Assembly (NCBI GenBank): GCA_024291935.2 | Contig: CM044307.1 | Coordinates: forward strand, 98,771,461-98,835,460 | Length of the DNA: 64,000 bases | DNA from: Okapia johnstoni | Lineage: Eukaryota > Chordata > Mammalia > Artiodactyla > Giraffidae | Direction of reading: 5' to 3' | Part shown: piece after piece, positions 13,476 through 23,435 of the stretch | Layout of the letters: the number at the start of each line of letters is the position of its first letter | How positions within the stretch are numbered: the first letter of the stretch is position 1 | Position numbers and translations under genes: made by a program | Notes under the pieces: generated by a model | The model's database searches: none | What the model was told of the DNA's origin: nothing | The model's input: only the letters and a program-made list of their open reading frames with translations

Positions 13476-13723
13476 GTTCCCTTTTATAACTCATTGTTTT
13501 TGTGATATATAAATGCATTTAGCTTTAATATTGTTTTAAAATTATAAGCATAGAGAAATGCATAACTTTTGTAAGTATATAGTTGTAAAACTGTAGAAAT
13601 TATGGAAAAATAGTCCATCTAATAACTGTGTGATGGACACATTATTTAACATCTTAAACTTCACTTTTCTCCCCTAAGGGATAAGAATAGAAGTGAAGCC
13701 TCTTTTATCAGTTGTGTGATGAT

Positions 13724-14299
13724 CACTGCAGATGGTGACTGCAGCCATGAAATTAAAACACGCTTACTCCTTGGAAGGAAGGTTATGACCAACCTAGACA
13801 GCGTGTTAAAAAGCAGAGACATTACTTTGCCAGCAAAGGTCCATCTAGTCAAGGTTATGGTTTTTCCACTTGTCATGTATGGATGTAAGAGTTGGACAGT
13901 GAAGAAAGCTGAGCGCTGAAGAATTGATGCTTTTGAACTGTGGTGTTGGAGAAGACTCTTGAGAGTCCCTTGGACTGAAAGGAGATCCAACCAGTCCATT
14001 CTAAAGGAGATCAGTCCTAGGTGTTCCCTGGAAGGACTGATGTTGAAGCTGAAACTCCAATACTTTTTCTCCTCATGCGAAGAGTTGACTCATTGGAAAA
14101 GACCCTGATGCTGGGAAGGATTGGGGGCGGGAGGAGAAGGGGATGACAGAGGATGAGATGGCTGGATAGCATCACCGACTCGATGGACATGGGTTTGGGT
14201 AAACTCCGGGAGTTGGTGATGGACAGGGAGGCCTGGCGTGCTGCAGTTCATGGGGTCGCAAAGAGTCGGATATGACTGAGCGACTGAACTGAACTGAAC
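13724..14299 (+). mobile_element. BovB (RTE) LINE 3' fragment, sense
   Basis: The copy starts within the block cactgcagatggtgactgcagcc and ends in the ctgaactgaactga tail. Seven bases (tgatgat) occur at 13717-13723 and again at 14300-14306, a plausible target-site duplication. It carries frame breaks and a premature stop after KKAER, so it is inactive. Confidence 0.93.
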
Positions 14300-14474
14300 T
14301 GATGATTAAATGAGATAGTGTGCTTGAATATGTAAGTATTAATTTTATTTTATCTTTATTTTTAATGATATTTGAATGATAATAAATTATCATACTTGCT
14401 ATGATTACTGTTGAAGGGGACTTCCTTTCCTCTGATTTCATGTTGCTGCCAAGAGGAGATTCTTTTTTGTTTGT

Positions 14475-14890
14475 TTGTTTAATTTTTATTGGAGTTTAGC
14501 TGCTTTCCAGTGTTCCTACTGTACAGTGAAATGAGCGAGCCATACACATATATATTTCTGCTTCCTTTCGGAATTCCTTCCCATTCAGCTCACCACAGTG
14601 TGTGAAGTAGAGTTCCCTGTGCTATACGGTATGTTTTCCTTAGTTGTCTATGGTATACATGGTGTCAATAGTGTATACGTGTCAACTCCAGTCTTAGGCC
14701 TCCCACCACCTCTTTCCTCCCTGGTGTCCGTATGTGTGCTCTCTGTCTGTGCTTTGCAAATAAGATCATCTACACCATTTTTCTAGATTCCACATTATAC
14801 GTTAATGCGTGATATTTGTTTTTCTCTCTGTGTGGCACTCGGTAGGGCAGCGCAGTCTCTAGGTCCATCCATGCCTGTACAAATGATCCA
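14475..14890 (-). mobile_element. L1 LINE 3' end, antisense
   Basis: The run aatttttattggagtttagctg, agagttccctgtgctatacgg, the caaataagatcatctacaccatttttctagattccacat block and tctctaggtccatccatg is the antisense 3' untranslated region of a ruminant L1. The copy is short and has no coding capacity. Confidence 0.85.
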
Positions 14891-15039
14891 AGGGGGAACA
14901 AGATTCACATATGATTTGACTTTGTTTTTCAATGTGTATGTACCAAAAATAGGTATAAATAAATGAATGAATTAATGAAATGCACCACATTTTCACCCAG
15001 ATGAGTAACTTAGAATTACTTCATTGTAGAAGAAATACT

Positions 15040-15385
15040 CTTATCAGTTAGCTTTTACTACATAACAAAACACCTCCAGACCACCATTTAATAACAAATC
15101 ATTCTGTGGCTGAGCTGGAATGGCTTTTCTCTGTTCCATGTGTTTTGGTTGTATTCAAGCATCTGCAGTGAGTTGGCTGCTCCCTCATGGCTTTGCTCAC
15201 ATATTTGGCAGTTGATACTGGTTCTCAGCTGGACCACACATCTTTAGCGGCCTAGCTTGAGTCTGTGGAGCAAGAGATAGGGCACACCCCACTGTGCAAT
15301 TTCCATTAAGGCCTCTGTTGGTATAGTGTTTGCTCTTTTTCCGTTGATCAGAGCACATGTGGGAGGAGTCAGTGTGAGAAGAGAT
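15040..15385 (-). repeat. Ancient interspersed repeat, family uncertain
   Basis: A block with ttactacataacaaaacacctcc, tgcagtgagttggctgctccctcatgg, catatttggcagttgatactgg and agagcaca looks like a common old mammalian repeat in antisense. I cannot name the family safely. Confidence 0.4.
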
Positions 15386-15440
15386 AATACAAGGGTTGGG
15401 ATATCAAGGAATATGATTCATTGGAGCTCTTTCTTATAAC

Positions 15441-15632
15441 TGGGAAAGATTAAGGGCAGGAGAAGAAGGGGACAACAGAGGATGAGCTGGTTGGATGGCA
15501 TCACCAACTCAATGGACATGGGTTTGGGTGGACTCCGGGAGTTGGTGATGGACAGGGAGGCCTGGCGTGCTGCAGTTCACGGGGTCCCAAAGAGTCGGAC
15601 ACGACTGAGCAACTGAACTGAACTGAACTGAA
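15441..15632 (+). mobile_element. BovB 3' tail fragment with target-site duplication
   Basis: The copy holds only the last 190 bases of BovB, from tgggaaagattaagggcag to the ctgaactgaactgaactgaa tail. The eight bases cttataac flank it exactly (15433-15440 and 15633-15640), so the insertion edges are clear. Confidence 0.93.
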
Positions 15633-15959
15633 CTTATAACAGGCTACTACAAATACAACTTTTGAGCCCCGCTTGCTTTATTGGACTTTTAATTTATATT
15701 AAATGCTTTGATTAGCTTAATTAATGAAGTAGGTAAACCATTGAACATGATTTTAAAGACCTTAGTCAACATGGTCATTTATTAGGAATTATTGTCTCAT
15801 TATAATTTTAAAGTCAGAATGTGATAGAGCCAAAGTTTAGTTGCTATCGCTGGTGATAAATACTAAGAAGGTTTGTACCTTCCCCAGTGATGATGATGCT
15901 TATGATGGTGATAACACCTAAAAATTAATTTTGAGATCTTAATGTACATTGCACATGAT

Positions 15960-16150
15960 ATTAAATTAATTATGTATATTCTCCTTTTAGCCTTGTCATA
16001 GATAATTGTTTTTTTTATTAAAAAAGCAAATAGGAAGGCAAAATCCTCGGAGGCTAGTGAACTCTTCCAGAGTTACATACTAGTAAGTGGTAGAGGTGAC
16101 TGACATTTGTTGGTCTGATTTTAGAACACAGACTTCTGGTTACTCTAGTG
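15960..16150 (-). repeat. MIR SINE, antisense
   Basis: The copy reads ccttttagccttgtcataga, an interrupted aaaaagcaaataggaaggc block, gagttacatactagtaagtggtagagg and tggtctgattttagaacacagac, matching the antisense MIR core. Confidence 0.6.
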
Positions 16151-16213
16151 TCACAGATTTTATTTGTGGGTGTGTGCATGTGTTTGTATATATAATATAT
16201 ACGTATATATTAA

Positions 16214-16360
16214 AGCCTTTATTGAATTTATTTCAGTATTGCTTCTGATTTATATTTTGGTTTTTTGGCCACCAGGCATGTGGTATCTTAGCCCCCAGAC
16301 CAGGGATTGAACTCACATCCTCTGCATTGGAAGGTGAATTGGACTGCCAGAGAAGTCCCT
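16214..16360 (-). repeat. CHR-type SINE, antisense, with L-type 3' part
   Basis: The copy begins aaagcctttattgaattta, then ggttttttggccaccaggcatgtgg, gaccagggattgaactcacatcc, and ends ccagagaagtccct. It is the reverse of a cetartiodactyl CHR SINE with its long 3' extension. Confidence 0.85.
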
Positions 16361-17699
16361 ATAATATCTATTTTAAATATGAAATGAATATGTGTAGTTA
16401 TGATACTTTATATTATCTGTACTTAGTTATAATGCTATTATATTATTTAATTCATCCAGAATCTCAACAGTTATCTCAGTGAATATTCAGAATCAGTGAT
16501 ATAAAAAATCAATGGCACAAGCAGAATAATGTGTTAAAAGGCATCATTCTCACCATCACATGCCCTTGCTTTCTGAGAGATATAGTAGTGAAGACATGTC
16601 AAACCATGGGTGAATAATAGTTTAATAATAGTAGAGTTGGACTTTCCTGGAACATCAGCAGGAGTGTCATGAGAAGGCTTTTGAAGCCTTGAACTTGGCA
16701 GCCACTGCAAAGATTCAATTTGGCCAGCAAAGCACTGGTAAAAGCCAAAAGGGAAGATGGTAAGAAGGAAGGGACTGGCTTGTATTTATGGGTGGTCTTT
16801 AGAAATGAAACTCTTCCCAAAGCAGAAATGAAACATGGAGCTCAATTCCCATAGCTAATAAACTGAAGTATTCACATTTACAAATCATATGAACTTTATC
16901 TGGCTGTTTTTATAGGAAAAGTGTTTGTTATCGTGGTATAAAGTCAGTGGGTTCTATTATGTGTACAATGGTCTGATGTTCTTGGGTCTCATATTCTTCT
17001 TGAGGAAATGTGGATATTTTGATGGTTACTAAATATTCATAAAATACCTAGTGCATTTGCCCCTAATAGTCATCAGTTTGATATTATCCTTAGTATTCTT
17101 ATATTTACTTTCCTAACAAAATAAACATTCTTTTTGTTGTTTTTAAGTAAGGTAGGCAAAACTATTGTCTATGAAAAATCTAAAATTTTATTTAGACATG
17201 ATTATGTAGCTTTGCTTTTAAAATACAGTAGCAACATACTTTGGCACCTGTATAAGTTACCTACACATCTGACTTTATACCAGAATGAGTTGTGAAGAAC
17301 TAATTCAGAGGAATGTTTTTAAGATCTGCTTGTTAATGGACACAGATTTGTGAGATAAAACACATGATAGAGAAATCCTCATTTATTTCTAATAAATTCA
17401 TATTTCCTTTAGGGAAGGTAGAAGTTAGTATTCATTAGACTTTTCTTTATTCTTAAACCCTTTTATTCCCCCATGATAATCCTCATTGTTTTTTTAAAAC
17501 TTTTTTATTATTCCCAGGAGATTCTGTGATTTTGTTTAAGAGGCAATTAGGAGAAAACATGACAACAGTCTTTTCTTACCAAAGATGATATGTTTCTTTG
17601 CTTTTCCTATCTGAGCATTAGAATCTGAAAAAAATTATCTATTTTGGAATTCAGATTCTAATCCATGCAGATTGATCATGGGCACAATATTGAATCACA

Positions 17700-17830
17700 C
17701 AGTCAGTTCTGCACCAGAAAAATTGATATGATAACCTAGCTCAGAGTGTGATGCTCAGGATTCAGTGAGCTAACCTGGCAGAGTGGCTGTCACATAGATA
17801 TTACTCAGTAACTATTAGTTCCGTTCCTTC
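17700..17830 (+). repeat. MIR-like 3' fragment
   Basis: The run agcaagattcagtgagctaa-like sequence followed by agagtggctgtcacatagatattactcagtaactattag matches the end of a sense MIR. It is short, so the call is weak. Confidence 0.4.
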
Positions 17831-17901
17831 ACTTACATGATTACATAGTACACTGTAGGTATGTATATAGTATACTGTATGTATGTATATATGTGTGTAT
17901 A

Positions 17902-18010
17902 TTGGAGAAGAAAATGGCAACCCACTCCAGTATTCTTGCCTGGAGAATTCCATGGACAGAGTGGTCCATAGGGTCGCAAAGAGTTGGGCATGACTGAAAT
18001 GACTGAGCAT
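17902..18010 (+). repeat. Bov-A monomer SINE
   Basis: The copy runs ttggagaagaaaatggcaaccc, ccagtattcttgcctggagaa, and gggtcgcaaagagttgggcatgactga. It lacks the tRNA-like head. It is set inside TA/TG-rich sequence and directly precedes the long TA repeat. Confidence 0.88.
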
Positions 18011-18013
18011 GTT

Positions 18014-18025
<12 letters not shown>

Positions 18026-18104
<79 letters not shown>
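18026..18104. repeat. (TA)n microsatellite, 79 bp
   Basis: An uninterrupted TA run of about 39 units follows a short gtgtatatgtg lead-in. The left flank before the SINE (17837-17901) is also rich in gtatgtatata units. Reading the minus strand gives a long Tyr/Ile repeat, which is not a gene. Confidence 0.97.
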
Positions 18105-18107
<3 letters not shown>

Positions 18108-18809
18108 ATGCTGTATATGTAATTTACATCATTACATAACATACATTAAAGATACTATCATTGTGAACAAAAACTAAACATTAACTAAAAGTGGTTTTAG
18201 AGATATAATGGATCTTAAAAATTAATTATAACGCATGAATGTAATTTCTTCTCCTATTTTTAAAATTCATATCCTCGATATTTATTTGTATCTCTTGAAC
18301 ACAAACATACATCCAGAGGAAGAAATAGATATTTGTTTTTCCCATGATTTTGGAATTTCTATTTTGAAACTGTGTGTTTACAGTACTGGTTCATTAATAT
18401 TTTTTAATTTGCATTATTTCATTCTTTGATGAATAAAAATGGTCCTTGGGATATTTGATTTTGCTGAAACTCTGAAAAAAGTAGTGTGCTCCATCTAAAT
18501 TCAAAAACTTAGTATATAAAGCTTAAATTTTTCTTTCTTGGGTTTTGTACTTAATGATAAGACAACCTGGACTAGTTATTGTGACTCGCTCCCAAAGACT
18601 TCAGTTTCTTGCGTGGAATAGCAAAGAGCTACCCCTCACATCTGACCTTCCTCATTCCTCAGCCCTTTGGGGGTTACTTTCTTAGCCCATTAGAGATGGT
18701 CATCTTAACTCTTTAATGATTTCTAGTGAAAAGATCCTTATCTTCACTTCCTTTTCAGTTAAACTACTGAAGGAGAGATGACATGCCTAATGTCTCTTTT
18801 TTCTCTTTG

Positions 18810-18885
18810 TTCTTCATTAGATTTTTTATTTTGTATTGCAGCATAGCCAGTTAACAATGTTATGGGAGTTTCAGGTGGTCTCTAG
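18810..18885 (-). repeat. L1 3' UTR scrap, antisense
   Basis: The segment ttttgtattgcagcatagccagttaacaatgttatgggagtttcaggtg resembles the antisense end of L1 (the usual tagttgattaacaatgttg... block). It is short and diverged. Confidence 0.5.
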
Positions 18886-19167
18886 GTTTTATAGCATCTT
18901 TGCTCATAGTTGTTGCTGACTCAGTATTTGATAAATGAATCAACGGTCATTTAGTTCTCAGGGGCTCCAAGTTGAACGTCCTAGAATTGTACATATAAAT
19001 ACTGAAGTGGGTAAACCATGGTTTAAAATAATCCATCTTTTAAAAGACACCTTTGGCCTTAAACTGTTTGTGTGAATATAAGTATATGAGAAATGATTCT
19101 TGTTCAGAAGGTTTGATGTATATTTTGATGCTTGGTATATATTTTAAGAATAGCACTGCTCCCACCT

Positions 19168-19187
19168 CCCACCCCCACCCCCACCCC
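19168..19187 (-). promoter_or_regulatory. G-quadruplex motif (minus strand)
   Basis: On the + strand the site has C-runs of 3, 5, 5 and 4 bases separated by single A bases. The minus strand therefore has four G-runs with one-base loops, the most stable type of predicted quadruplex. No known gene function is attached. Confidence 0.75.
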
Positions 19188-19231
19188 ATTCTCTCCTTTC
19201 CCAAGTTAACCTAGACATTCAGGGGATTGTG

Positions 19232-19431
19232 GTTGTTGTTTAGTCACTAAGTTGTGTCCAACTCTTTTGCAGCTCCATTGTAACCTATAAGCTCCTCTGT
19301 CCATGGGATTTCCCAGGGAAGAATACTGGGTTGGGTTGTCATTCCCTTCTCCAGGCGATCTTCCTGACCCAGGGATCAAGCCTGCACCCCCTGCTTGGCA
19401 GGCAGATTCTTTACCATCTGAGCCACCAAAG
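19232..19431 (-). repeat. Bov-tA SINE, antisense
   Basis: The copy starts gttgttgtttagtcactaagttgtgtccaac, passes tccatgggatttcccaggg and gatcttcctgacccagggatcaagcc, and ends ttctttaccatctgagccacc, the reverse of the tRNA-like head. Confidence 0.92.
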
Positions 19432-19435
19432 GAAT

Positions 19436-21475
19436 ACTGGGTAGAAATCAGCTAAAAATACATCATTGACTTTTTATAGTGAATACAATTAATCCTCGCC
19501 TAATAAGTGACTCTAGGAAAACCTGTCCTAAGCGATTGCGAAGTTAGGTATGTCATGAATTTCATATTATATTAACTTTGTGGTTTACATTTTTAGCTCA
19601 GTCAAGCTTATCTCTGATTTGTAAGGAGGAAAGATGGAAATAAAAGAAATGGATTTGGTATTATTCTCAGGTATTCAAAAGGAAAACAGAATTTTTCCTG
19701 AGAGTTCAAATAATTGTTTTTTGTAAATGGATACTAGAATAATGGAAATGAATTTCAATTAAACTATGTTAATGGAGCCCAAAAGAACTTTAAAAATTAC
19801 ATTCTTCTTGTTTAGCTTTGAAAATTCCTTTTGATAATTTAAAGGGTACATTTATTATACAACATCCTATATTTGATATTTTAATGACAGTGTTACATTG
19901 TCTAGCTTTCTTCCTTGCTATACTATTACATTTTAGCCAATGAACTGAGGAATGAGTTACTAAATTTCTTTTTTTTTTTTTAGTTATGAAAAAAATTCAG
20001 AATAGAAAAATACTTTGCTAATGTGGGTTGTTTATTCTTTATATTTGGTCTCTGTCCTTTAAATTGGGTTAAACTGCTAATTTCCAATTCATAGCAAAAC
20101 CACTGTTGTGTGGCTTTCTCCACGGTGAATTACAAATCATTTTGGCTTTAATGTTTGACAGATATATACTTGGTCTGTGTATCAGATCTGCCTTTGGTTG
20201 GGTTCCTGGTTGCTCCAGTGCACCAAAAATTGAATTGCTAAATATTTTTATTGGCTTGTCACCTTTCCTGTTATAAAAATACTAACTCAAGTATCTATTA
20301 AAACCAGATTCTCAAATGCCTGTCTATACAAACTGTTCTGCTCAGGATTGATCCAGATTTTCCCTGAATCTTTTCTTTTTCAGTTTAATTCCAATTCTGT
20401 TAGTCAGTTTTCTGAACTTCTTAGTCATTTTATACATTTTTTGGTACAAGATCCATTATGTGTTTTCATATTGATCAATAATTGTTTATTACTTAGTGAC
20501 TAATTGCTTTAAAGTGATATTATGTGATTCCGTTTATAGACTGATAACTGTTTTAAAATCAGAAAATACTTTAAAACTTAGAGTAATGTGGCAGACCAAC
20601 AAGGCTAGACAAATTTTTCTTCCCAGGATTAAATACTTTGGGGCAGTTAATTAAAATAAATAGAACTAAGACATTTCATATATAATGTCAACAAATATGT
20701 TTCTTACAAATTTTTAAATTCTTTTCACTACTTAATTATTTCTGCCAGGCCATTATGAATAAAAGTAGTCCAATATTCAAATTAAGCCTTTTTAAAAAAA
20801 TATTGCCACTTAAAAGTTTTATGTTAAATCAGTTTTATTGCTTTCTTACTTTAATTCAAAATTACTTGCTCAAGTTAAAATATGCAGTGAATGATAAAAA
20901 TAAAACAAATAGCTTTATATCACATTCCCCTGATATGACTACTGAATAGTAAATATTCAAGGCAGTTAGATTTCCTAAAGGGAAAAACTTAATATTTTCA
21001 ATTGAAAAGACGTCTCTCAAATGGCAAGTAAACATGCATAGTAGATGAATTTTTAAAATGTAAAAGAATAAATGTGTTAATTAATATAGTAATTATTATT
21101 TAGGTAGTAGTGCAAACTTGTTTCCATCAAGTTCTTCACCATCTACTCCTATAGTCCATGAATACCTATGTACTCACCATCCATTCATTCTTTCATTCTT
21201 TTGGCATCATGTAAGAGCATGGTAATTTATGTAGCATGTGGTCTTGTTTTCTAATATTTGGGGAACTAGTTATAGTCATTAATAATTAAGAGAGTATATG
21301 ATAAGACACGTACTGTTAACCCTCTCTTCTGACAACCTCCATCACCAAGTCTCAGTCACATTATTTAGTTGTATATTCTCAAGGAATGTTTCTTTTTATC
21401 AAAGCACATTTACTGATTTGATCTAGACCTTCTTTAGTTTGATTATATAATTCTTCCCATTTGTCTCAAGTGAAA
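19436..21475. other. A+T-rich single-copy-like stretch
   Basis: I see no gene, SINE or BovB here. There are A/T runs (for example a T-run ending near 19981) but no repeat family that I recognise. Confidence 0.45.
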
Positions 21476-21479
21476 GCTT

Positions 21480-21560
21480 TTCCAGAACTTAACACAGTGC
21501 CTTACATATAGTGGGTTCTTAATGAATAGTTGGTGGCTGAATGACTGAATATGAAATACA
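21480..21560 (+). repeat. L2 3' tail fragment
   Basis: The block aacttaacacagtgccttacatatagtgggttcttaatgaatagttggtggctgaatgactgaat matches the L2 3' end (cagtgcctggcacatagtaggtgctcaataaat plus the gaat tail). Confidence 0.65.
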
Positions 21561-21749
21561 ACATAAACACTCAGAGAAATAAAAGTTAACTTGGGGTTGG
21601 AATTATCAAAGAAGGTATTAATAAGTAAATGGCATGTGAATTGCCTTTCTGAGAAGGACATAGATAGGTGGAAAGAAGGAAGACAGACATTCACTGAGAG
21701 TGCTATAAAATAAAATGGGGTCACAAAATTAATCATTTAGAAGTGAACA

Positions 21750-22600
21750 ATTTGGTGGCATTTAGTACACTTTTATAGTTGTGCAACCACCAACTCTATC
21801 TAGTTTTCTAAAACTTTCATCACCTGAAAAGGAAACTCTGTACTCATTAAGCAGTTGCTCCACATTTCCACCCCTCTGCTCATCCCCTGGAAATGACCAG
21901 TTTGCTGTCTACCTCTATATATTTACCTATTCTGAATATGTCATGGAAATTGGAGTTGTATGATATATAACCTTTGCATCTGGCTTCTTTCATTTAGCAC
22001 AATGTTTTCAAGGTTCTTTCACACTGTAGCACATATCAGTACTTCTTTTCTTTTAAAGGCTAGGTCTTTCATTATATGTATATACCACAATTTGTTTATC
22101 CATTCATCTATTGAGGGGCCTTTGGCCTATTTCCACCTTTTGCCTATTATGAGTAGTCCTGCTATGAACATGAATGCATGTGTAATTTTTTAGAATTTGT
22201 TTGCTTTTTGGTGCTTTGAATATATGTACTGAAGTAAAATTGACTTAGTATATTGTATTAGTTTCAAGTGTATAGCATGCATATGTGTGTGTGTATGTGC
22301 TCAGTCGTATCTGACTTTTTGCAGACACTTTGGACTATAGCCTGCCAGTCTCCTCTGTCCATGGGATTTTCCAGGCAAGAATGAACACTGGAGTGGGTTT
22401 CCATTTCCTCCTCCAAGGCATCTTCCTGACTCAGGGATCAGAAAGGCGTCTCCTGTGTCTCCTGCATTGACAGGCAAATTCTTTTACCACTGAGCCACAT
22501 GGGAAGTCCAGATGTACAGCATAGTGCTTTGATATTCTTATACATTATGAAATGAACACCCTATGTATTGTCACCATATGAAGTTATTTATGATGTTCAG
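21750..22600 (-). mobile_element. L1M-type LINE 3' region, antisense, split by a SINE
   Basis: The left part carries antisense L1 landmarks: gtggcatttagtacac, aactttcatcacctgaaaaggaaac, ttcatttagcacaatgttttcaagg, and tttgtttatccattcatctattg. The sequence continues into agtttcaagtgtatagcat, is broken by a Bov-tA (22279-22512), and resumes tgtacagcatagtgctttgatattc. The copy is old and non-coding. Confidence 0.82.
22279..22512 (-). repeat. Bov-tA SINE, antisense, inside L1
   Basis: The SINE starts in a tgtgtgtgtgtatgtgc lead, then tcagtcgtatctgac, tccatgggattttccaggcaag, and ends accactgagccacatgggaagtcc. Near-identical ten-base blocks flank it (22269-22278 and 22513-22522, one mismatch), consistent with a target-site duplication of the L1 sequence. 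Confidence 0.9.
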
Positions 22601-22609
22601 GTCTTATGT

Positions 22610-22652
22610 TTGTTTTTAAGCCATTCTGAGTTTACTTTTTTCAGATGGTGTA
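22610..22652 (-). repeat. L1 ORF2 3' scrap, antisense
   Basis: The short segment with gccattctgagtttactttttt and atggtgta resembles the antisense end of L1 ORF2. It is cut off by the BovB that follows. Confidence 0.45.
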
Positions 22653-23433
22653 TGTTGTTCAGTTGCTTAGGCGTGTCCAACTCTTTACAACACCATGAAT
22701 TGCATGCAGCACGTCAAGCTTCCCTGTCCTTCACTATCTTCCAGAGTTTGCTAAAACTCATGGCCATTGAGTCAGTGATTCCTTCCAACCATCTCATCCT
22801 CTGTCTCCCCCTTCTCCTCCTGCTCTCAATCTTTCCTAGCATCGAAATCTTCTCCAATGAGTTGGCTCTTTGCATCAGGTGACCAAAGTATTGAAGCTTC
22901 AGCATTGCTTCTTCCAGTGAATATTCAGGACTGATTTCCTTTAGGATTGACTGGTTTGATCTCCTTGCTGTCCAAGGGCCTCACAAGAGTCTTCTCCAGC
23001 ACCACAGTTTGAAAGTATCAGTTATTCGGCACTCAGCTTTCTTTCTGGTCCAATTCTAACATCCATACATGACTACTGGAAAAATCATAGCTTTGACTAT
23101 ATGCCCTTATGTCGACAAAGTGATGTCTCTGCTTTTTAATATGCTGTCTAGGTTTGTCATAGCTTTTCTTCCAAGGAGCAAGTGTCTTTTAATTTCATGA
23201 CTGCGGTTACTGTCCACAGTGATTTTGGAGCCCCCAAAAATAAAATCTGCCACTGTTTCCATTTTTTCCCCATCTATTTGCCATGAAATGATGAGACCAG
23301 ATACCATGATCTTAGCTTTTTGAATGATGAGTTTTAAGCTAGCTTTCTCACTCTCCTCTTTCACCTTCATCAGGAGGCTCTTTAGTTCTTCACTTTCTGC
23401 CATTAGGGTGTTATCGTCTGCATATCTAATGTG
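22653..23433 (-). mobile_element. BovB (RTE) LINE 3' fragment, antisense
   Basis: The + strand opens tgttgttcagttgcttaggcgtg and runs through the conserved region to cactttctgccattagggtgttatcgtctgcatatc, which is the reverse of the polymerase YADD region. On the minus strand 23107-23535 is open and includes MHIRYADDNTLMAESEELKSL-type sequence at its start, then KIMVSGLIISWQIDGEKMET and a [20 protein letters not shown] block. The next part, in another frame, ends near 22714. Frame breaks make it inactive. Confidence 0.94.
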
Positions 23434-23435
23434 CA

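Noticed and set aside
17801..18142. 113-codon minus-strand frame with a long Tyr/Ile repeat
   Set aside because: It is the TA microsatellite plus a Bov-A SINE read in antisense, not a gene.
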